Under the pieces are notes generated by a model. That model saw only the letters and a list, made by a program, of their open reading frames with translations, was not told where the DNA came from and did no database searches. From NCBI GenBank assembly GCA_964444375.1, contig CAYUGX010000055.1, positions 1 through 18,753 of the forward strand: DNA of 18,753 nucleotides, in the 5' to 3' direction. The translations under genes and the position numbers were made by a program. Positions 13,612 through 18,753 of this stretch are shown here, in pieces; positions within the stretch are counted from its first letter, which is position 1, and each line of letters begins with the position of its first letter. The stretch is from JABHCC01 sp964444375. GTDB lineage: Bacteria > Bacteroidota > Bacteroidia > Bacteroidales > UBA12481.

Positions 13612-14194
13612 TCATCCTTCTAATTATCAGTTTGTACAGTGGAACATCATATTCCTGAAGCTTCGCTTCCAGGAGCTCTTTTTGATCTAATTCCTTCTTC
13701 ATATCCTCGAAGTGAAGCCATTCGGTCCGCTCCAATCTATCCTGGCTATCTTTCACCTTTTGCTCCAGGTCTGCGATACGATCCTCATAATCTTTCTTGT
13801 CCAACGACCACTTGTTCTCCAGCCTCGCTCTCTCCTTCTTCGAACTGTCTATCTGCTCCTTTATCTTCCTCTGCTCGTCAGCACGAATGAGAGGTTCCAG
13901 GTTGATATCACGATGCTCGAGCTTATAATTCCACCGATAGCCTCCATGACCTCCCAGGCTCAAACCCCTCGCGAACCCTTGCATTATCTGTTCTACCTCG
14001 CCCATCTCACAACCAAGGACGCATACCTCATGCTGCTGTGTATCACAATATATTCGATTGTAATCAAGATGGTGCTGCTTCTGGAGGTGGTCCTTGATCT
14101 TGAACACATCACCGACACCCTTGGATTGCTTTATCTTGACCACTACAGCCTTTTCGACCAAGGAAGAGCGATGATTCAGAGACCGTTGTTTCAT
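13592..14194 (-). CDS. 200-aa coiled-coil protein, unknown
   Basis: Three in-frame ATGs occur at the 5' end. I chose the third (14194) because GGAGGT lies four bases before it; the first (14215) has no good ribosome site and would add seven residues. The N-terminal 90 residues form a small alpha/beta-looking domain with RIYCDTQQHEVCVLGCEMGEV and a glycine patch SLGGHGGYRW. From about residue 105 to 185 there is a long charged heptad-like stretch (KKERARLENKW, DRIADLEQKVKDSQDRLE, KKELDQKELLEAKL), a coiled coil for oligomerisation. It ends with a basic tail. No family is recognised. The frame may continue past the annotated stop by frameshift (see the start-less frame at 13459-13611). Confidence 0.72.
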   Translation of the reverse strand: MKQRSLNHRSSLVEKAVVVKIKQSKGVGDVFKIKDHLQKQHHLDYNRIYCDTQQHEVCVLGCEMGEVEQIMQGFARGLSLGGHGGYRWNYKLEHRDINLEPLIRADEQRKIKEQIDSSKKERARLENKWSLDKKDYEDRIADLEQKVKDSQDRLERTEWLHFEDMKKELDQKELLEAKLQEYDVPLYKLIIRRMKSYFSR

Positions 14195-14254
14195 TGTTAC
14201 CTCCATGTTCCCCATCCAAACCTGCGTCCCAGTGGTTCTGATGGTTCAAAGGTG

Positions 14255-14269
14255 TTATATGCCATATAA
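14255..14269 (-). promoter_or_regulatory. TATA region with a perfect 15-bp palindrome
   Basis: TTATATG-C-CATATAA is a perfect palindrome with one central base. On the minus strand it supplies the TATA box for the coiled-coil gene, about 60 bp before the ATG at 14194. A palindromic TATA could also be an operator. The rest of the 14270-14505 gap shows no gene that I can support. Confidence 0.45.
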
Positions 14270-14509
14270 TCTATAGCCTTTTCGCTCCGACCCATTATGA
14301 CCTTTGAATCTCAGTCCTGAAATTCATTTGAAGCTAATGGGTATGTGAACAACCGTAGACATGAACAGCAACCAATCTCTTGATCTAGCAATCCGATTTC
14401 ATATATCTGGTAATGAACATCTAGCCTGTGGCTTTTCGGGCTTAGGAACGTGAATGTGGCACTGTGCTTTGGTGGGAGGGGTGTTGATGCAAATAGTGGC
14501 TACTAAGTA

Positions 14510-14553
14510 TGACATGTCTGACATTTGTGACAAAGTATGCGAAGGTTTAAATA
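14510..14553 (+). promoter_or_regulatory. Promoter with three TGACA repeats, leaderless gene at 14574
   Basis: TTTAAATA (14546-14553) is centred about 24 bp before the ATG at 14574, which indicates a leaderless transcript. Just upstream, TGACA occurs three times at exact 9-bp spacing (14510, 14519, 14528), and GACATGTC (14511-14518) is a perfect palindrome. This is a likely activator or repressor array adjoining the BRE/TATA. Confidence 0.55.
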
Positions 14554-14573
14554 GTGTAACCATATGAACTAGT

Positions 14574-15041
14574 ATGCCCCGGAAGACCGAGCCAACCAAA
14601 CCAAAACCCACAGCGCCCCCCCCCGATATGGACGAGGACGAAGTTGAACAGATCGATGTACTAGTGTCCAAGAAGGATATTCAGGGATTGGGCCGACGAT
14701 ATCCCGATGCTTCAATATTAACTCGCCAGAAAATTATCGATTCTTTGTTCGAGATCAACACAATTGCTTCTATTGTTGCAATCATCTCGATATTGAGCAA
14801 TAACCACAATATTGGTGTACAGAGAATAATGAGAGATTCACTCGAGTCATTGTTTTTGTCCTGCTGCATCGGAGATTATTTTATTGAGAAGCTCCTTCCG
14901 AAAGGCCATGACATTAAACCATTATTACTCGACATTTGGGAGAATGATGAAACTGATGAAAAATCACGCGAATTGATTGAAAAGATCTTCGCGTTTTGTG
15001 AAATTCCCGATGATTCAATATTAAAATGTATAACCCCATAG
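14574..15041 (+). CDS. 155-aa helical protein, partner of the downstream RHH-like gene
   Basis: Translation probably begins at the first base region of the mRNA (see the TATA box at 14546). The first 20 residues are Pro/Thr/Lys-rich and look disordered (PTKPKPTAPPPDM), followed by an acidic patch. From about residue 30 the protein is helical with a HEAT-like rhythm (TRQKIIDSLFEINTIASIV, RIMRDSLESLFLSCC). There are no conserved catalytic residues. It ends in TAG, and the last 16 bases overlap the next gene, so the two are probably translated together. The AT-rich composition differs from the HNH gene downstream. The function is unknown; an antitoxin or scaffold role is a guess from the pairing only. 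Confidence 0.7.
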   Translation: MPRKTEPTKPKPTAPPPDMDEDEVEQIDVLVSKKDIQGLGRRYPDASILTRQKIIDSLFEINTIASIVAIISILSNNHNIGVQRIMRDSLESLFLSCCIGDYFIEKLLPKGHDIKPLLLDIWENDETDEKSRELIEKIFAFCEIPDDSILKCITP

Positions 15042-16231
15042 GTAGTGATAACGTGACAGAATCGAACGAAAAGAAACAGAGTAATAACGATGAAATGGAT
15101 AGGCTAACCATCCGATTGAAGAAAAAAGATAAAAAAGAAATGCAACGTAGAAAGGACGTTAACTGGCCTGAGAAGCTCAGAGGAACAATATCAAAGGAAA
15201 CAAAAAAAGATAAAATTGTTAGTGAAGTGACCAATATTGTCCAAATTAATAAAGATGATATGCCATTGATGAGAACATTCTATCTGTATTCTGTTATTTA
15301 TGAACAAATGTACCGTCCACTAAGTAAGAACATGGAGGTGATGTTCGAAGAAAAGGGGAAAGAAATCGAGCAAAAAATGCTCAACATGTTTGAGAATATT
15401 GGTATCACAGACCGTAGTGACAGAACAGATAATGATGTATGCTTCTATGATGTTTTACTACAATCTCTGTTCGATGAACATATTATCGAAAAAATTGAGG
15501 ACCATATCTCTGCAAACTTGAAAGAGCATGAAAACATTGATGAACTGGCTGGGGCCCTATGGTATCTTGAACCTTATTTACGACATGATACTGATTTACC
15601 ATACACCGTTTTTCAAGACAGACATTTGGAGATATTATTCTCCCACGTAGTAGATGACCCTGGTAAAATCATTCATGAGTTAAATTCATTGGGAATAATT
15701 TATTATGACTATACAAACACTAATGCATATAATCATAAAAATTACAAGATTCCAATCTACTCATATAAGCTAATTAAGCATATCCGTGAATATCCTTATC
15801 ACTATTCGAATTTTATATATACTGGAGAGTCGATAGATAAGATTAGGGAATTATTGAAAGAACCTCGATATCGTAATTTCATTAAGAACTTTAAAAGTTA
15901 TGACACTGTGATTACAATTGAAGAAAGCGAAATTCTTAAGGATAGCTTCAATTTTAATAATCAGCCTTTTAACTTTGATAATGTTTTGAATGATCTGGTT
16001 CGATGTGAATTACTGACTTGTACTTATTGGGCAGGGAGGAGCAGGGCTGGTAGGCGAAGTTCACGAGCCCCAGAGACCCGGTATAAACTTTCAGAAGAAG
16101 GCAAGGGTTTACTATCAAATGTTCTTATTGAAACAATTGTCAAAAACGCAGAGAATAAAGGTGAACTTGAGTATCTTGTTGAAGAATTCGAGAAAAAGAT
16201 AAATAAAAAAAATCTAAAAAGTCCGTCTTAA
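15026..16231 (+). CDS. 401-aa protein with RHH/VapB-like N-terminus and winged-helix-like C-terminus
   Basis: It overlaps the end of the preceding gene by 16 bases. After about 23 polar residues, DRLTIRLKKKDKKEMQRR plus VNWPEKLRGTIS (about 25-57) has the strand-helix-helix pattern and the VNWxExxR signature of archaeal VapB-type ribbon-helix-helix antitoxins. The middle (65-330) is helical with no family recognised and contains a conserved-looking ALWYLEPYL segment. Near the C-terminus, VLNDLVRCELLTCTYW, a basic turn (RAGRRSSRAPETR) and YKLSEEGKGLL resemble a winged helix ending in a wing. It may be a DNA-binding regulator or the core of a two-gene toxin/defence module with the 155-aa protein. 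No nuclease motif is visible. AT-rich. Confidence 0.75.
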   Translation: MYNPIGSDNVTESNEKKQSNNDEMDRLTIRLKKKDKKEMQRRKDVNWPEKLRGTISKETKKDKIVSEVTNIVQINKDDMPLMRTFYLYSVIYEQMYRPLSKNMEVMFEEKGKEIEQKMLNMFENIGITDRSDRTDNDVCFYDVLLQSLFDEHIIEKIEDHISANLKEHENIDELAGALWYLEPYLRHDTDLPYTVFQDRHLEILFSHVVDDPGKIIHELNSLGIIYYDYTNTNAYNHKNYKIPIYSYKLIKHIREYPYHYSNFIYTGESIDKIRELLKEPRYRNFIKNFKSYDTVITIEESEILKDSFNFNNQPFNFDNVLNDLVRCELLTCTYWAGRSRAGRRSSRAPETRYKLSEEGKGLLSNVLIETIVKNAENKGELEYLVEEFEKKINKKNLKSPS

Positions 16232-16269
16232 GTACCAACTGGTCTTTCATGCCATAGGGATGCCTGAGC

Positions 16270-17439
16270 TTGACAGCTGTAGCAAAGAAGGTAGCCATCG
16301 CCCTCGATCCCTACTTCGAGAACATCACCACGACGGATGATTACGTCTCTACCGTCTCGAGACTTTGGGATCAATGCATCGAGGATAAAAAGCTGCGACG
16401 CAAGCCTTAGCATGCCCAAGTCAAGGATGTCTCCTTCCGCTTGTTCGAGAGGTTCCATTCAGATATATCCATCCTGGACGAGGCCATGTGGAATCTAGCA
16501 GAGGAGCGCACCCGCAAGCTTCTGAAGCTTGCTCCAAAGAGGGATTTCCTCAACATCTGGCAGAAGAACGTCCACCACACCATTCGGAACATGGTCCTTG
16601 GTGGAAGAGGCCATTTTCCATTGGCCATCGATTCGTTCGATGAGCTGGAAAAGGTCATCAAGAGTTGGCAGGCTCTTGGATTATCTGTCAGGCCCGGTGG
16701 AGTGTTATCATCGATCATCAAGCATCTACGGAGGAACAAGAAGAATCCCGACAAGCACATCGGCATCTACGCAAGGGTCGCGGAGATACTGGGCCCATAC
16801 GCCTTTCGTGATCCTCAATTGAGGAGGTTCATAGCTTTCGATGAGAGCTATTGGTTGGACAAGTATGATAAGCAAACTCTCCGAGCAGAGATAATCAAGC
16901 GAGCGAATCGTGAACGTCGATTGGTCGATGGGTGGCATACACGCGACCACAGATTGGCGAGGTTGCTGAAGAGTTACTACAAGTTCACCTGTATTGCATG
17001 TGGAAGGAATGAGAGCAAGGACCTGCTGATACAGGTCAGTCATAAGATCCATTTGAATCTCGGGTTCGTAAACGGTGGTATAGATAATCCGATCAACATG
17101 GAGACGCTTTGCGAGGAATGTCATGAGCGTTACGAGGCTCAGTTCGAACGCGAGTATGGCTCGATAGATGAGAGCGAACGGCCGCTGTGGCTCAGGAAAA
17201 AACAGCATATCATGCTAGAGAACAGTGAATGGTCAGGCTTAGTGGATGTCCCGGATTGGTGGGGTACAGAGTTCAAAAAGAACGATAGTGGTAATCGTCC
17301 ATCTGGTTCAAGAAAGAAGCAGAGGTTCCTCATTTTCTGTGTCGATTGCAAAAACAGATATCGTAGGCCTTTAGTGCACTGTCCAAGATGCGGGGGCATG
17401 ATGCAAAGATACGTTAGTAAGGTAAAGAGAAGAAAGTGA
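16270..17439 (+). CDS. HNH endonuclease with C-terminal zinc ribbon, interrupted by one in-frame TAG
   Basis: The frame from a TTG at 16270 to the TGA at 17437-17439 encodes 389 codons, with a single TAG at 16408-16410 (codon 47). Sequence on both sides looks coding: YFENITTTDDYVSTVSRLWD before, and HAQVKDVSFRLFERFHSD after. If TAG stops translation, the 332-codon part from a TTG at 16441 remains, without a clear ribosome site. The nuclease core (389-residue numbering) has CIACG (241-245), QVSHKIHLNLG (256-266, His258), NPINMETLCEECH (273-285, Asn276, C281, C284, H285); Ser replaces the usual Asp before the catalytic His. A second four-Cys ribbon is at C357/C360/C371/C374. Residues 60-190 are an unrecognised helical region. 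The product may be a restriction or homing-type nuclease, a pyrrolysine protein, or a pseudogene. Confidence 0.78.
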
Positions 17440-17510
17440 TTATTAATCTTACGATATCTGCCTATCATCTTCTATGTAACCACAACACGATAGATTGCGA
17501 TAAATGAACA

Positions 17511-17519
17511 GTGTTTTTT
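17511..17519 (+). terminator. Poly-T terminator between convergent genes
   Basis: GTGTTTTTTC with six T (17514-17519) lies about 75 bp after the HNH stop and just before the convergent stop of the 103-aa gene. Oligo-T is the archaeal intrinsic termination signal. The 83-bp gap has no other feature that I can see. Confidence 0.45.
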
Positions 17520-17522
17520 CAC

Positions 17523-17834
17523 TTATGATATGTACCGACTTATCTTTTCTTTCACTGCTTCCTTATGCTCATCAGGTAGCTCTTTGCCACCCTCCCAGAT
17601 ATCAGATATTAAGCTACACATGAAATCAAAATCCTTGTTGAATGCGAGCTCTATTGTGGTCCATTCCTGACCTTCAGGTATTACATCACGTCGCATCTTA
17701 TCTAGTCCGATATCGATGACCACATTTACATAATGGTCGAAATCCTGTTCTTCATTTATTATCTGGTCATAGATCTTCTTAAATGATTCAAGTCTTTTGC
17801 GATTTTCCTCATCGATCTTTAACGTTCGAGACAT
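17523..17834 (-). CDS. 103-aa RHH-like small protein, unknown
   Basis: The ATG at 17834 follows GAGGT by about seven bases, in a 35-bp gap after the RHH regulator gene, so it is the second gene of that operon. The N-terminus MSRTLKIDEENRKRLESFKK and the following helix with HYVNVVIDIGLDKMRR read like a strand-helix-helix (ribbon-helix-helix) DNA-binding fold. The rest is acidic and helical. Short proteins of this type are common in archaeal plasmids and viruses. The role as a second regulator or partner is inferred from the operon. Confidence 0.65.
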   Translation of the reverse strand: MSRTLKIDEENRKRLESFKKIYDQIINEEQDFDHYVNVVIDIGLDKMRRDVIPEGQEWTTIELAFNKDFDFMCSLISDIWEGGKELPDEHKEAVKEKISRYIS

Positions 17835-17869
17835 CCTATCTACCTCACTTAGATCTGGTTCTATGATAA

Positions 17870-18379
17870 TTATTCCTCCGCCACTAGAACTTTATTATTC
17901 CTCCGCTTCATTTTCAGGAACTCTTCTGTTGGTAGTCTAGCAACAGATCTCTCATCCTTATCATCCTTATCATCCTCGTCATCCGGTTCCTCCGGTTTTT
18001 CTACTTCAACCGCTAGTTTGGCCAGTGGTATCGGGACCTTTCGGTCGGTCGATGTGGGAGTGTCGTCCATAGCCGTGGCCGGCTCCTGGGGTTCGATCGA
18101 TGCCGGTGGCTTATAACCCGTGTTGGGAGCTGCAACGAGGATGGTAGGATCAACGACCGGCCGTTCCAGGACTTCTGGCTCTTCCACATCAACCAACTCT
18201 TCAGGCTCTGGTATCGAGGGTAGCTCCGAGCCGATTTTCCGTTCGCGGAAATCCCGTACAGCTTGCCGGATGAGCTCACTGCGGCTATTGAATCCATGGA
18301 GCTTGTAATTGGCCTCGACCCAGTCGACGAGGGCCTTGTTCATGCGGAATTGTACGGCGACACTATGGTGAGCAGTCAA
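17870..18379 (-). CDS. Ribbon-helix-helix (CopG/NikR-type) regulator with long acidic tail, 169 aa
   Basis: I chose the TTG at 18379. An upstream ATG (18445) would translate the TATA region into an implausible FYYYITC-rich stretch, and the next ATG would cut the first strand of the fold. Residues about 5-48 are a classical RHH: strand HHSVAVQFRM, helix NKALVDWVEANYKLHG, turn F-N-S-R-S, then helix SELIRQAVRDFRERK. The remaining 120 residues are Pro/Glu/Val-rich and low-complexity, with a repeated acidic DDEDDKDDKDE near the end and a short basic tail (KMKRRNN). They are probably disordered and may mimic DNA or recruit a partner. The promoter carries dyads suited to autorepression by a dimeric RHH protein. 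Confidence 0.8.
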   Translation of the reverse strand: MTAHHSVAVQFRMNKALVDWVEANYKLHGFNSRSELIRQAVRDFRERKIGSELPSIPEPEELVDVEEPEVLERPVVDPTILVAAPNTGYKPPASIEPQEPATAMDDTPTSTDRKVPIPLAKLAVEVEKPEEPDDEDDKDDKDERSVARLPTEEFLKMKRRNNKVLVAEE

Positions 18380-18446
18380 TTGTATACCGCCTGTAGTACA
18401 GGTGATGTAATAATAAAATATAAATGTATTGATAATGGTATACAAT
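18379..18446 (-). promoter_or_regulatory. Promoter of the RHH operon with nested dyads
   Basis: On the minus strand TTTATATTTTA (18424-18414 region) is the TATA box. Perfect 10-bp inverted arms ATTGTATACC (18379-18388) and GGTATACAAT (18437-18446) flank it, each containing the palindrome GTATAC. Between TATA box and start lies a second dyad, CCTGTA-G-TACAGG (18390-18402). The left outer arm overlaps the TTG start codon. This is a typical target layout for an autoregulating RHH protein. Confidence 0.6.
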
Positions 18447-18753
18447 AGCGGGTGGAGGGGCAGAACCGAGCAAAATCATCGTTTCGACAATAATCATCAC
18501 AGTCATGATGATTCTTCGAGAATCCAGCCCCCTGCCCAGATAAACAGGTTTATTTTCACATGCTGATTGCTGATCATTGACCCTGCTATCGTCGTGAACA
18601 TCCGTTTAAAACAGTAGGTGATGAGTGAAAGAAAATTAAAATAATCATACAATGACGTCACAACAATAATATCAAAATAATCAGGGGTCAATAAACCGGA
18701 GGTTTATTGGCTCGAAACTGCAATTTCGACAGTCACGACCGCTACCGCGCCTA
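18447..18753. repeat. Hairpin-rich noncoding segment
   Basis: No gene is supported here. The segment holds four inverted repeats: AATCATCA/TGATGATT (18492-18499, 18506-18513) with outer TCGA pairs at 18484 and 18516; ATAAAC-AG-GTTTAT (18540-18553); CAATAAACC-GGA-GGTTTATTG in two 9-bp arms (18689-18697, 18701-18709); and TCGAAA/TTTCGA (18712-18717, 18724-18729). The second and third share an AAAC/GTTT core, and TTTCGACA occurs at 18482 and 18724. It could be a replication origin, a regulatory region for a gene beyond the edge, or an element end. Confidence 0.45.

Noticed and set aside
14399..14671. 90-aa minus-strand frame covering the promoter of the 14574 gene
   Set aside because: It overlaps the TATA box, the TGACA array and the 5' end of a supported gene, and the product is Ser/Thr-rich low complexity.
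15098..15108. A further GGATAGGCTAA inside the 401-aa gene, matching the helicase-operon operator arm at 11001-11011
   Set aside because: It lies within coding sequence, without a second arm or a promoter next to it, so it is probably coincidence.
16228..16458. 76-aa minus-strand frame opposite the start of the HNH gene
   Set aside because: Its protein-like look (RRGDVLEVGIEGDGYLLCYSC) was considered, but the plus strand continues directly into the HNH protein and explains the region better. It also has no promoter or ribosome site that I can see.
17869..17906. 13-bp direct repeat ATTATTCCTCCGC at the end of the RHH gene
   Set aside because: The two copies are 25 bp apart inside or beside the coding end and read as similar codons; no sign of an attachment site or target duplication.
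18503..18691. 62-aa minus-strand frame in the hairpin-rich right end
   Set aside because: Its TTG start lies at an inverted repeat, there is no ribosome site, and the sequence resembles no domain; the inverted repeats explain the region better.
1..18753. CRISPR arrays, rRNA or tRNA genes and insertion-sequence transposases
   Set aside because: No regularly spaced repeats, no tRNA-like cloverleaf recognised and no transposase motifs were found on either strand by reading.

Overview
The window looks archaeal. Several start codons lie about 25 bp downstream of TATA-like boxes, giving leaderless or near-leaderless layouts at 11851, 14574 and 10982. Other starts have strong GGAGGT-type ribosome sites. 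The gene content also fits: ribbon-helix-helix (RHH) proteins, winged-helix regulators, a C2H2 finger fused to a DUF3467-like domain, and many small zinc proteins. The lineage cannot be fixed from the sequence. A single in-frame TAG inside an otherwise intact HNH gene, with TAG used as stop by only two other genes here, leaves room for a pyrrolysine-using methanogen but does not prove it. Base composition is mosaic, with AT-rich genes (DUF262 gene, 14574-16231) beside GC-richer ones (both methyltransferases, HNH gene). No core housekeeping gene is present. This looks like a genomic island or an integrated element.

Layout. At the left edge, the end of a plus-strand gene (resembling DUF6339-type proteins) converges on a large minus-strand block, 491-10982. 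Read in transcription order, the block holds: two paralogous, translationally coupled proteins of unknown family (10982-10137 and 10137-9256); a 993-aa SF2 helicase (9231-6250); a promoter gap; a small cysteine protein (6008-5700); a 197-aa unknown (5659-5066); a C5-cytosine methyltransferase (4978-3665); a D12-class adenine methyltransferase (3634-2756); a 53-aa zinc-ribbon gene fused to it through TAATG (2756-2595); and a GmrSD-like DUF262/DUF1524 nuclease gene (2521-491).

The central part (11045-14194) holds five more minus-strand genes. They are a zinc-ribbon protein, a three-gene operon of winged-helix regulator, C2H2-DUF3467 protein and basic winged-helix-like protein, and a coiled-coil protein. 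The right part has plus-strand genes: an overlapping pair at 14574-16231 (the second with an RHH-like N-terminus) and an HNH nuclease interrupted by TAG (16270-17439). A minus-strand two-gene operon led by an RHH regulator with a dyad-rich promoter follows. About 300 bp of hairpin-rich noncoding DNA ends the window.

The most striking observation is one roughly 80-110 residue module. It is recognisable by a G-x-h-x-h-T-x-x-G-x-h-I-T core followed by a P-h-Y-h-G strand. It appears twice in each of the two paralogous proteins, and its core appears again at the C-terminus of the helicase. The promoter of this operon and the promoter of the next unit (6008 onward) share the 10-mer TAGGCTAATA within a dyad. 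I infer a co-regulated modification/defence-like system: module proteins plus helicase, two DNA methyltransferases, and a modification-dependent-type nuclease nearby. It does not match any named system I can recall (not DISARM, BREX, Dnd/Ssp or Dpd).
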